Below, piece by piece: positions 1 through 10,528 of a DNA stretch of 64,000 bases; positions within the stretch are counted from its first letter, which is position 1; every line of letters starts with the position of its first letter. Under the pieces are notes generated by a model. That model was not told the origin of the DNA and did not search any database. It saw only the letters and a program-made list of their open reading frames with translations. Position numbers and translations under genes: made by a program. Source of the stretch: Calcarisporiella thermophila CBS 279.70. Taxonomy: Eukaryota; Calcarisporiellomycota. The stretch is from the NCBI RefSeq assembly GCF_041956535.1, contig NW_027192196.1, forward strand, positions 602,759-666,758. Reading direction: 5' to 3'.

Positions 1-549
1 AGTTCTTCTGCAATCTGTTTCAGCGCCTCTATTTCGCTGACCTGGAAGATTGATATGAGGAAAATATCCGCAACAGCAGAGCAGTATCAGACTCACTTGC
101 TTTCGGATGAGATCATCTTTATCTCCGATCTCCTTAAGTGTTATCTCATGACGATCCAGCAAACTCTGTCCAATTTCTAGAGGGAACAGTCAATGAAGTA
201 TTTCTCCCACAGCTAGTCTAAAGAATAGATTTGTATTACCTCCCGCAAGTCTTAGCTCATCTTCCAGAGAGCGCAGAATCTGGAGCCAGTGCTCTCGCAT
301 TCTACATGATGGGCGTCTACAGCAACAGTTGATGGCTGTGGTTGGAGAGCGCTGTGATGAGCCAGCAGATGATCCAAATGGCGATGGTGTAGAGTAAGAT
401 TTTTCGAGATGGAAATTATTCGCGCGAATGGGAGTGAAGGTTTCGGAGGCGCGGCGCATGAGCAGCGTGTCGCCAGACATATCATGTTCCCACCCTCCAC
501 TTCCAGCAGCTGTTGATGCCGCAGAGGGGGTGGTGGGTGTCTCTGACAT
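1..549 (-). CDS. Coiled-coil protein with CC1-like box, possible motor adaptor (partial, 3' end missing)
   Basis: The gene enters from the left edge. Exons read 549..240, 176..97 and 41..1 (continuing); the phases agree and introns use GTAATA/CTAG and GTGAGT/CCAG. The first ~85 residues are Ser/Thr/Pro-rich and end in a Cys cluster. A predicted coiled coil follows, starting around residue 90 and carrying LAGEIGQSLLDRHE at about 101-114. This resembles the CC1 box (AAxxG) and following segment of the HAP1/TRAK, BICD and Spindly dynein or kinesin adaptors; TRAK/HAP1 have a very similar GQ-SLL stretch. The first ATG (549) is chosen because upstream codons lack an ATG. Only about 140 residues are visible, so the cargo domain and function are unknown. 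A generic coiled coil is the alternative. Confidence 0.5.
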
Positions 550-1183
550 TGTAGAGGGAACGAATATGTCCAATTCTGGGTTTGAAAAAGTCTTGTTAAC
601 GATGCTCCCAACAAAATTTTGATTTTCGGGTCTCGAATAGGGGACCTTAAATGCCTGGTCAGCGGATTGACTGCTGACATTTCAATACAACGGTGCTTTT
701 TTATTTAAAGGGCATTTTTTTATGTTTCGCTTTCTGGCCCTTTCTCTCTCCTTATAGCTTTGCGAGGAAGCAGCCTGATCGGCTCCTATGTGATGTGGCA
801 GGCATCCGTGTATGCTGGCAACAATATTTAAACATTCCAAACAAGAGTGATGCCTTAATGACAGGCTTTCGGAATATATTTAAGGAAGATCGAGTCTTGG
901 CTCTAAATCCCCTGTGAGGAAACCTACTTCCCCTCTTATAAAAGAGATTTGAGCATCCATCGTAATCGGAAACGAAAAACCCGTCTATGACAAATAAACT
1001 CTCCTTTCTATATGAGAAAAGCCCCGACCTATCTTAAAAGGCCACATGCCCCGTACTTATATAAATCTCTCAGAATACTAAATTTCATATGATTTGTTTT
1101 TTTTTTCCCACAGATTAAAGTCGAAGAAAATTGATTTTTTGACTGAAAACTCCAAGTTGATCCTCTACAGTAGTTAAACAATC
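550..1183. other. Intergenic, divergent promoter of the CC1-like gene and the P450
   Basis: This spacer separates two divergently transcribed genes and should hold both promoters. It contains T-rich runs near 1098-1106 and short ATs but no long reading frame with family resemblance. I see no repeat or RNA gene in it. Confidence 0.5.
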
Positions 1184-3072
1184 ATGTCAAAACTTGTCCC
1201 TATTGCATATATCACGTCAATTTTGCGTGACTTAAAATTAATGAAGATAAATGATATCTTCCCCGTTCTACAGAGATCTCTGGGCTCCTTGAGCCCCCGT
1301 AAAATCCTTCTTCTCTACCTTCTTTACCTCATCGTGAAATACCCTAATCGCGCAATCGGATCCCGCCGCTACAGCGGAAAGGGGGCTACCGTTGTAACCG
1401 AGTTCCCTTTGTTGGGAAGCTTTCCTGTTCTTTTTTGGTTCCGCCATAGTATTCTTGAATTGATGCTTTGGTCGAGGCGGCGATATGGTCCTTGCTTCAC
1501 CTTGACATTTCCACTTTTCCCTCGAATTTTTGTCATTACCGATCCCCAGCTTATCGAGCATGTTCTGAAAGGGAGTTTTGAGGATTTTGAAAAAGGATAC
1601 GAGCTTAGCAAACGGTTGAGACCATTGCTGGGCAACGGGATCTTTAACTGTGTAAGAGGAAGAAATAATATCTTCCAATTCTATCCCCCTAACCAGCTAA
1701 GCTATACACAAAATAGGATGGTGACAGGTGGAGAAGACAGCGCAAGACGGTAGCGCAATGCAAACGAGGATATTTTACCTTGACATGCTTATCGTTTTTT
1801 TTTCTTGCAGGCGTCACACGTGTTCAACGTGAAGAATTTCCGTGAACTTACCACAGGCATTTTCCGTGAAGAATCCAAACTCGTGGTAAAAGTGCTCGAG
1901 CAGTACGCAGAGAGTGGCCAAGAATTCAATCTTAGCGACGTGTTCTTCCGCTTCACTCTGGACACTTTCGGGAAACTTTCGTTTGGCACTTCCTTTAATT
2001 GCCTTGAAAGACCCCAAGACCCCATTCCGTTTGCAGTAGCTTTTGATCAAGCTCAAACTATCGTGGACATGCGTTTTAAGAATGTGTTCTATCAGGTAAG
2101 CGAATTGTTAACGGGAGCCAAGGAGAGATTACAACGGGCGACAAAAGTTGTGGACGAGTACGCATATCAGGTCATCGAGAGTCGCCGTCAAGAGATCAGA
2201 GATAGGGGAGCGGAAAAGACGAGAAAGAAGGACTTACTGGATATGTTTATCGATTATCGTGATGAGAATGGGAAAGGGCTCTCGGATGCGGAGCTTCGTG
2301 ATGTGGTGATTAATTTTATGCTTGCGGGTTGGGGCGAATAATAAAATTAGAAGGTTCTCTTGGCATATTAAAGACACTTTCTTTTTAGGACGAGACACTA
2401 CCGCTCAGCAGCTCTCATGGCAATATCTCATGATGATGCGACATCCTGATATTCAGCAGCGCGCTCGTGAAGAGCTACAACAATTCGACCCGGATGAAAT
2501 TGATTACGACACGCTACGTTCTCTGCACTATTGCCTAAGTCTATTTAATGAAACACTACGCCTTTACCCTTCCGTTCCACGAAATGCCAAATTTGCTGTC
2601 AAGGATAGCGTTCTTCCAAACGGAGCTCTCGTGAAGAAAGGCGACGCGGTAGCTTTTAGCCCCTATGTGTTGGGGCGATTGACCGAGGTATGGGGCCCTG
2701 ATGCAGAGCAGTTTAATCCGGAGCGATGGTTAGAAAGAGATGCCGTCGGAAACGTGGTGGGTGTGAAAAGGGAGTCGCCTTCCAAATTTCCGGCTTTTCA
2801 TGCAGGGCCGCGAACCTGGTATGTACCCCCTTATCTTCAATGGATATGGCGCATTTTCTAATAACCATTTTATTTTATTCTTTTGAAGTCTGGGCCAGAC
2901 CTTTGCCACCCTTGAGTCCCTCCTTCTTACATCGCAGCTTCTCACTCGGTTTGAATTCACCCTCTCCCCGACCTTCATCGAGCGAGAACGCAGAGCCACC
3001 GAGCCACTCTACGCGCCTTCCTTGACTATGCCAATGCGGCGCCCGCTTCTAGTCAAAGTGCGCAAGCTCTAG
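1184..3072 (+). CDS. Cytochrome P450, CYP52/CYP86 clan (fatty-acid hydroxylase-like)
   Basis: Five exons (1184..1651, 1717..1749, 1811..2327, 2389..2818, 2889..3072) join in frame to 543 residues, the usual P450 length. An N-terminal hydrophobic anchor lies near residues 42-52. The I-helix AGRDTT motif spans the exon 3/4 junction (~340), ETLR of the K helix follows, then PERW. The heme loop FHAGPRTCLG is rebuilt across intron 4, with the ligand Cys at about 483. The AGRDTTAQ helix and HAGPRTCLGQ loop are typical of the CYP52/CYP86/CYP704 group, which omega-hydroxylates fatty acids or alkanes at the ER. Exon 2 is only 33 nt and encodes the C-helix WRRQRK. Substrate is inferred from clan only. 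No cytochrome P450 reductase is nearby. Confidence 0.9.
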
Positions 3073-3520
3073 ATCTTCTTCACAGATAGCCAAAAATGAC
3101 CCCTCCATGCTAATAGCCCTCTTCTCTATCCTATACCTGCAGTGTACTCGTTTTCTATTTCACACCAGATGATTTCTAAATATACATAGGCTTATCTAAT
3201 TCGCTGCCTAATCGTATTATAAATAATTTTAAATTAAAATTTGGATAGAAACCCACGCCATTAGTTCCTAAGAAAGAGAACAGAACCGTTTTACTTTTTT
3301 TTTTCCTCGTAAGACGAGATTCATATCTTAGACAAAGAATAGAACAGTTCATTTTCTTTCTCAGCGCAATAAGAACTCAGAAGCCTATTTCACCTCTATT
3401 GTCACAAGACCTACTGGATTCCGCAGTACCCTACTCTCCTCCACATTCCATGAAATTCATCTGACACCTCTAAATATAGACGCTTGTCTCAACATACCAA
3501 CACTCTTCCCCACCCCCACC
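3073..3520. other. Intergenic, P450 terminator and LDB promoter
   Basis: AT-rich tail after the P450 stop followed by a pyrimidine-rich leader (CCCCACCCCCACC) just before the next ATG. Nothing else is recognisable. Confidence 0.4.
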
Positions 3521-4963
3521 ATGTTAAATACGCTGAGACCTCCAATAGAATACATGTCGGCGAATCAGCAGAATAATGGGCAGTCAAGAACGCCGATCGG
3601 GGCTGGAAGTGGGATGGTGCCAGTCGGAATGCAATCTTTAGGGTAAGCTACTCTAAAATACCGCTTTGGATCCATTGGGGCTCGTGTTTAATTTAATTTT
3701 TCAATTGGATCCCACGATAGAGGATTCGATGGCGGAGGTGCAGTGTTAAGATTAATGTCTTATAGCGAAAAGATGACACCACCCCCGAATGTAGGACCAG
3801 ATCATGGGATATGATCCTCTCTTGAAATTAGAATAATCATGCTCTGTCTTTCTATCCTAATTGCTAGGAAAACTCTACTGATTACTGGAAGGGATTTGTA
3901 GAGTCATTCTATGCTGAAAATGGAGTGATGCGCCTCGCTCTATTCGACACCGATAGGAAGGAATTACGAAATTTCGGTGGGTCTAAAATAGTATTTGACT
4001 TTTAGGTTTATTGATGGCACATGCTAAAATATTTGCTTTTTGATCTTTAAGATCTGCCCGCACCATTCCTGCACCGATTCTACCATATGCTTTATGATAT
4101 GGGAGGGGTGGCATCGATTCAGCTAGTGTTTGAAAGTACTCAGGAATTTCTCCAAGCGCCCAACTCAAGAATGGTTGTATGTCCGCATGCTTCCATGATA
4201 TATCACTATCAGAATGGTGTCAAGGTGAGGGATTGGTATTGTCTGATGGCACTTTGTCAGACGTTTGATGGAGTCCTTCTGTAGGTGATCAATGTGGGCC
4301 GTTTACGGTGCGTGTTCGACCCGAAGATCAAGTATTTCGAGTTTATAACCCAGCACCATGAGGAATATTTGCCACGCTCTATGTTAAAGCAGCTGCAAGA
4401 GGACGGGAGTTTATACGAAGATAAGGCGTCCGAGAAGGCTAGGCGAAACTCAAAATCACAGAAGGGCTTGGCTATCAATGGCGGGGAAATACTGATCCCA
4501 CCGCGAACGGTGACTTCTTTCGGGCTCCCGGAGCAAACCATGCGAGTGCTAGAGATGTTTGAGGGAATGTGGATGTTGAGAGATTTAATGCAGATGTGTC
4601 ATTCACAGAATTCTTCACCCACAGGTAAGAACATTGAAATTTCCTCTCTTCTGCCCTTTTCCTCGCCAAAGCGTTTAGTTGAAATCGTGTAATTCTCTTT
4701 TCTTCCTATCACTGACGGCGCATCCTCCTCCTTTTTATTTAGAGAGCCTTCACTTATTCACACAAAATGTCACATCAGCACCCTTCACAAACCCACCCAT
4801 GACCGCCACCGAGCAGGTACCCGGAGTAACGACGCTCCACCATGGCCTTCCTTCCCCCGCAACGCAAACCTCCCAATATCCCTCTACTCCGCCCAATTCA
4901 CAAAAGCTAACGGATTCTACTACAAGTTCGCATCCAACCTCTACTCTCCAACAATGGCTTTAA
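3521..4963 (+). CDS. LIM-domain-binding protein (Ldb1/NLI family)
   Basis: Six exons (3521..3642, 3721..3790, 3868..3976, 4052..4224, 4285..4624, 4743..4963) stay in phase. After a Gln/Gly-rich start the protein has the NLI/Ldb dimerisation core: YWKGFVESFYAENGVMRLAL, then VFDPKIKYFEF and the HxEYLPR stretch. The family homes to the nucleus and bridges transcription factors; fungal members (Ptaa, Adn1, Mfg1 types) pair with Flo8/LisH proteins in adhesion, filamentation and development. The tail is Ser/Thr/Pro-rich and low-complexity. The start is the first ATG in the C-rich context CACCATG. The last intron is small and T-rich. No LIM protein is encoded nearby. Confidence 0.85.
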
Positions 4964-5248
4964 GTTTTTGTTCTAAATTCTCCTCTGTTAATTTTATTGT
5001 GATTATGTATTCATTTATTTTATTTTATTTTATACTATATTATTTTATTTTATAAATACATAAAATTTTGATATAATTTTGGCGATAACGGCTTGTTTAT
5101 TAAGAGGAAAAAAAGAGAGAGAGAAAGGTAGAGAGAGAAAGCGTGTTCTTCGAAGAGAGAGCGCAGAAAGGTAAAGATAGAAAAGGCCATGATTAGGAGA
5201 GCTTAAGAGTTTATGTACAGTGTGAAATAACTGGGTAGAATACAGAAT

Positions 5249-6188
5249 CTAACTGTCACGCGGGGGTCTTCCTCTTCTTTTAGCTCCACTACGTCTGCGG
5301 GATGTAGAGGTGGTAGTGGTGGAGGAGGCAGGGGTGGAGGGATTGGATGCTTGAATAGAGGGTCGTCCAGGGGCGGAAGACTTTTCAAGTCTCCGTTGCT
5401 CAAGGTATCTAAAAGAGAAACATCCACCACCCAAGTCAATATCCAAAGGCTAAATGGGCACCAGCGCCGAGAAAAAAAAGAAAAGAGTCAACCCTACCTT
5501 GCCATTTGTTGATCCAACTCATCCTGCAGGTTTGGCAGTTTCCTAAGTTGATGCTGTATCCGCTTCTTGTCAACCTCTTCCTTGAGGGGTTCATACGATT
5601 CCTCTCTTATTCGCTTAAGCCTCTCGCGAAGCCCATCACGCTCTGCTTTCACGTTGCGCTCCACCTCGGTCACCTGCCCATATTAACACCATTAAGCCAA
5701 TAAAGAATCGTAGTACAAAAGAGAGAATATATATAACGGAAGGAAGAGATACCGATTCGATATCCCGCTGTAGCCCCCGTAACATCTCACACAGCTCTAG
5801 CTTCTCGCGTTGCAAACGGCCTCGCTCTAATGACACTTCGTCCAGCAGGTGTTCTTTTTGTTCCAGTTGTTCCTGCAACTCAAAAAGCTGCTGCTTCAAG
5901 TCTCCTAATGCATCTTGCTTTCCCCTAGAAAGCATTGGAAAGAATAAATAGTAATACAATGAATATGCAACTCGGTTGGGTATTTGCAGCGCTTGTTGTA
6001 GTTACTTCAAATCTGAGAGAGCCGCGAGATCTCGAACAATTTTGTCATTAGAATTATCCTCATTCTCGTTCCTATTTGAAAATAATAGAGATTGACAAAT
6101 CCGCCAGCCAATTTTAGATTTATAATTGGGTTGAGCTCTAGAAAAGTTTAGTTACTGACACTAATGCTTGCACTTGCTCCGCTGCCAT
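5249..6188 (-). CDS. Coiled-coil protein with C-terminal AT-hook, family not recognised
   Basis: Five exons (6188..6160, 6071..6006, 5924..5753, 5673..5498, 5408..5249) give 200 residues. After a short acidic start (NENEDNSND) the protein is almost entirely charged heptad-like coiled coil from about residue 25 to 155, rich in Glu, Gln, Lys and Leu. A Ser/Thr/Pro linker follows. It ends in KRRGRPPRDS, an AT-hook core (RGRP) for minor-groove AT-rich DNA. A nuclear, chromatin- or kinetochore-associated role is possible but is only inference. I know no named family with this arrangement. The first exon is 29 nt, so the start is less certain than the rest. Confidence 0.7.
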
Positions 6189-6335
6189 GCTGTAGCGGGA
6201 TCCTCTAGAGGTTATGACTGTGTATGCAAAAAACGATTTAGGGCACACTTTAATCTCTTGTGGCTTGTGCAAATCCTTATCAAGGATTCGTGAGTTGTTT
6301 TCTTTATTTTATTAATTGCTGACAACATTATAGCG

Positions 6336-6760
6336 ATGCTGGGCTCGATTTTCTCACAAGGTAATGTCTTACTCTCGTAGAGAGCGCTATTTTACGGTGA
6401 TTCAAGATCTTTGACAATCGGAGATAGCGATTTAAAAAAAAGTGAATTATTAATTATGCTATCCTTTTTTGCTTATAGTCATTCCTGCCTTTAGGCCAGC
6501 CACTTCGATGGTCACAAGTATCAGATCCATGTCTTATAAAATGAAGACCCACTCTGGTTCTAAGAAAAGGTCCAATCTGTTTTATCTAGTCTCGTAGCCT
6601 ATTCTCGAATCCTTAACTTTTCTCTTTCAATTCTAGGTGGATTCCTGCTGGCGGAAAATTCAAGCGTATGAATTGCCGCTCTACCAATCTGACAATGTCT
6701 TATGCGAACAAAGCACAAAAAAATGCACTGAAACGGTTGATGCCTTATGCTTCCTCATAG
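6336..6760 (+). CDS. Mitochondrial large-subunit ribosomal protein bL35m
   Basis: Three small exons (6336..6360, 6479..6569, 6637..6760) join in frame to 79 residues. The N-terminus (MLGSIFSQ, then Ser/Arg-rich) looks like a mitochondrial presequence. The mature part starts YKMKTHSGSKKR and continues with GGKFKR, matching the ribosomal L35 signature (K-M-K-T-H-S/K-G-x-K-K-R then G-x-x-K-R). It ends with KAQKNALKRLMPYA, consistent with the L35 C-terminal helix. It would sit in the mitoribosome large subunit. Both introns have good donor and acceptor sites (CAAG/GTAATG, AAAAG/GTCC). The gene is easily missed because no exon exceeds 124 nt. It is divergent from the AT-hook gene, only 147 bp away. 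Confidence 0.85.
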
Positions 6761-7080
6761 TTGTACTATTCGTTTCTTGATTAGACACTCTTCAATTGGA
6801 CAAAGATAGAATTAAACATACTCGGGCGAATTTATTCTGCCTATCCTACAATGATCTATTCATTTTTTTATCCCTCTACTCTTTTTTCTCTCTTTTCTCT
6901 TTTTCTTTTCCCTGTCAATAGCAATCTTTTATTACTCCCTCAAAATCCCTTACACCGAAGGAAAGCCTTGTGACTGCCATTCACTCGCTGAGCTAAATTC
7001 TAATTCTTAATTACTCGATAAGCCACATATTTACTATTTCAATCTTAATATCTGCATCCTCAGACACTGTGTACAATCCG
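6761..7080. other. Intergenic, bL35m terminator and ACL4 promoter
   Basis: Pyrimidine-rich tract at about 6870-6920 (TTTTTTCTCTCTTTTC) typical of a fungal leader or promoter; no coding signal seen. Confidence 0.4.
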
Positions 7081-8416
7081 ATGGCCACCTCTACCACCGA
7101 AAATTGTCCCTCAATAATGTCTACCGAAGAGGAAATTCCTCAATCATACACGGCCGCAGATCTGCTCCAAAGAGTCGCTAGCTACATAGAATCTTGTGAA
7201 TATGATCTTGCTAGGACATTTTGCTTACGCGCTCTAGACCTGGAGCCCGAGAATGTACATGTGCTGGAGATGCTCGGTCAAGTGGAAGCTGAGCTTGGGA
7301 TGTTCGAGGAGGCGGTTAGCGTATGTGGTTTTTTCCCTGCAACATCTGATATTTAGGTGCTAACCATCTTCATTTTAATAGAGATTTCAAAGGGCGATTC
7401 AACTCGAGCCCAACAAGGGCTACTCGAAGTATCTTTATCTCGGTCAGCTCTCCACTGCTTTGGAATCTATTGCCTATTATCGGCGGGGAGTTGAACTACT
7501 GGTAGAGGAACGGAGCCGAATGCCTGAGAGTAGCGAAGAAGCACTAGCCCATGCCCGCAAAATTTCATCTGCATTATGCTCTATGACTGAAATATACCTG
7601 ACAGATTGTTGGTAATTGTAATTCTCCCACCTATTCTGTTCATCCCACATGTGCTGATTAGTTTTATCAAAAGTTTTGAGCCGGATGCCGAACAGAAATG
7701 TGAAGAGTTTTTAAGTCAAGCGGCTAGCATAGATCCAGAAAATCCAGAGGTTTATCAGCTTCTTGCCTCTGTTAGGCTAAGCCAGTGCAGGAATGAAGAG
7801 GCCCAACAGGCAATCGAAAAAAGCATGGACTTATGGATTCAGAAAGAGCCAGGTAGTTTCCTTTGTTCTCGGCCTATTTTTAAGCCTTTCAAATCTAGTT
7901 CGATTTTTTGACACTTTTCTCTCTATACAGGCCACCCATCCATTCCCCAATACGATTCGCGTATTGCCCTTACCAAACTTCTTCTTGAAATGTCACTCCA
8001 CGAACGTGCAATGACCGTGCTCGGTGGCCTTCAAAAAGAGAACGACCAGAGTGTTGACCTATGGTATTTGTATGGCTGGACATACAATTGTATGATGGAG
8101 GAAGCAACGGATCCGGAAGCAAAACGCGAGCTCATGGACGATATGCGGGAGTGCTTGGAAAACGCAATCAAGGTATCTTATTAAGTTTGCGTGAAAGCAC
8201 AAGAAATTCAACGACTTATATCGATTTTCCAAATTCCTATAATAGCTCTACCATCAGTTGGATCATGACGATGAACCAATTCTTGAACATTGCCAGGAAT
8301 TATTGTCCACGCTCCCCCCCGCGGAAGGTAACACAGCTGAAGAGGAAGAGGAGGACGGAGCAGAAGATGAAGATCAGTGGGAAGATGAGGAAGACGATGA
8401 CGCAATGGAGATGTGA
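7081..8416 (+). CDS. ACL4: TPR chaperone of ribosomal protein uL4 (Acl4-like)
   Basis: Five exons (7081..7320, 7382..7611, 7674..7852, 7931..8172, 8246..8416) encode 353 residues. The protein starts with a short Ser/Thr segment, then several TPR helical pairs (A-LDLEPENVHVLEMLGQVEAE, A-SIDPENPEVYQLLASV). A highly acidic tail follows (EEEEEDGAEDEDQWEDEEDD). This TPR plus acidic tail layout, with EPDAEQKCEEFL, is characteristic of Acl4, which binds newly made Rpl4 and escorts it to pre-60S particles in the nucleus. The acidic tail is expected to mask basic rRNA-binding surfaces. The start is the first true ATG; an upstream in-frame GTG at 7069 is not used. Confidence 0.85.
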
Positions 8417-9528
8417 ACGTTGTTATACATATTTAACCCCAAAAAATAGTCACATTGAAAAGAAGAAGAAAATACCATCCCTTTATATTGTATATTAATT
8501 GATCCAACCGCTATTTGACCATTTTTTTTTTTTCCTACTTGTTCTCTCTTTGTTTTCCCTCTCGCTTTTCAAGCTTCTTCCCGATTTTATATATGGAATA
8601 ATGAATAAAAACATAGAAAAGTCGGCTTTTATGCATTCTTAACTGCTTTGCCTTCCAATTAGATAGATTCCTGCCAATGAGCGACAATCCTGCTTTCGGG
8701 TTGATGTTGGACAGAAATAAGCTAGGCCAAAAGCATCAGGGTAAAAACTCTTTATTACGGCTAATATTTACGGGAAAAAAAGGATTTAATAATTAAACAG
8801 AATTAAGTAATCCTCTTTGTTCCAAAGTGGCCTTACTTCTAGAGCATGGCTGAGTGGTGTCGAACAAGCTATGGATCGATTTTGGCCCAATTGGACCGCC
8901 TCCATCCAAGCCTTGTTTCTTCTTCCACGCGACAGAGGCGTGGTCCTCGTGGAGGAAGCAGGCTCGCTCTCCGTAGGCGCTAGCGCATCTGCATTGCAGA
9001 GCTGAGCAAGGTGCGCAGGCGTTGCCGTGTGAGAAGGCTTTTACTGTTACTCCAGAATGTCGGTGATAAGCTGTAAAAATTGCGAATGATCGGACCTTTC
9101 CCTTAGCAAGTCCGTGCACAAAGTACCCTGTTTCTGGATAATTAGAGTTAATTAAATATTTGCACGACAAGAAATGAAAAAAAACCGATCGTGGCATCAC
9201 ACAACGAAAACACAACTCAAGGTTTATCCTTGTCCCGACTAAAATCGGCCTGCGCTTTATTTTCCAACTCTGCACCACCTTTCACTTCAACACGGCTGCC
9301 GTGGCCCGCTCCCCTTCCTATCCAGTCCTTTTTCTCTGCAACGCTCCCACTCCTTTGTACGCCACACACTTCCATCCGAACACTCTTGTATCGTTAATGA
9401 CCTTTATATAGTGTCCCATACTCATACTCCTTCTTTCCTCCTCCCGCCCTTACTTTGGCTTTTTCATACTCGATATTCAAGAGCGAACCAACCGATCTCT
9501 CATCTGATTTCCCCTTCTGTCCCATCTG
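8417..9528. other. Intergenic region upstream of the OPY2-like gene
   Basis: About 1.1 kb without a supported gene. A 161-codon antisense frame (8793-9278) has no recognisable composition or motif and is treated as chance. The last 300 bp are pyrimidine-rich and probably form the OPY2 promoter and leader. Confidence 0.4.
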
Positions 9529-10528
9529 ATGGCTCGTATGGATCCGGCAGAAGTGGCCCATTCTCCCCATAATGGTAAGTGAATTGAGGGGGCTTACGTA
9601 ACAGCAGTGTAGGTTGACCATCATAGTGGCTATAGACCCTTCTTCCTTGCGTATGCTCTTACGCCGCGCTGATAACTCTTCTCAGTGTGTCACCAATTGC
9701 CCCGTGCCTCAATGCCCCTCCACCTGTCCGCAGGAACAGAAGTGTGTTTTTGTCACTCGTACATGCGGTGAATGTTCGAAGGCAGTTTGTCTGCCTGTGG
9801 GTGGAGAGTCCTCGGGCTCAGGCTCAAGCGGTTCTCCGGTCCCTGTCGTGGTCGGCGGAGTACTTGGAGTATTTGTAATTGCAGTTGGGATATATGCTTA
9901 TAAGCGTTACAGGCGTAAGTCACGGTCGGCAAAGGCACGCAATATGCCACTGGATTCATGGAAAGACACAAAGAACGAACCAGTGAACCGACAATTGTAT
10001 ACGGGAAGTTTTGCGGCCATGAGCGACCCAAGGAATACGTCCACATCTGCTATCGTTCCCATCGGCTATGTTCCGCCCTCAACCCGTGGATCTTCCTACA
10101 CGAGAACAAGTAGCCCGCGGCTACGAATGTTCGAGGATGGGATGGTTTCAGGAGATGCTGTAATTAAGCTACCTGAGAACATCCACCCCTCTCCGCATTT
10201 TGCAACCGACGACGCCTACGACGGAATTGGCATGACTCCCTCCACCCCTGAATTAACCACTACCGCTACAGCTGCCACTCGAGCCAAACCACAGCTTGTA
10301 CGGGTCACATCCAAACGGAGCGCTAAAACGGCTGGTACCGATGATTGCCCGTCGTTGCCGGACATAGTTTTGCCGGAGGGGGACAGCATTGATCTACAGC
10401 AGTGGTCGGCAGTGGAGGATTATTTACTGCGTTTGCCTGAGCCCGAGACGCCGGGTGGATTAATGCTGCCCAATCCGTATGGAAACATCCCACGACGAAC
10501 AACAAAAGACATTCCAAACGGAATATAA
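9529..10528 (+). CDS. OPY2: Opy2-like membrane anchor of MAP-kinase signalling
   Basis: Preferred model: exons 9529..9574 and 9627..10528 (315 residues), using a GTAAGT donor and a CATAG acceptor that keep frame; a start at 9653 inside exon 2 is the alternative. The extracellular part holds eight cysteines in the Opy2 pattern (CPVPQCPSTCPQEQKC, then TCGECSKAVC). A Ser/Gly stretch and one transmembrane helix (about 19 hydrophobic residues, PVVVGGVLGVFVIAVGIYAY) follow, with basic stop-transfer residues KRYRRKSR. In yeast Opy2 anchors Ste50 and so recruits Ste11 to the plasma membrane in the HOG and filamentation pathways. The cytoplasmic tail is long, with Ser/Thr-Pro sites. Partner genes are not in the window. 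Confidence 0.8.

Noticed and set aside
8793-9278. 161-codon minus-strand frame upstream of OPY2
   Set aside because: No recognisable domain, lies in promoter-like sequence, and no splice or start evidence.
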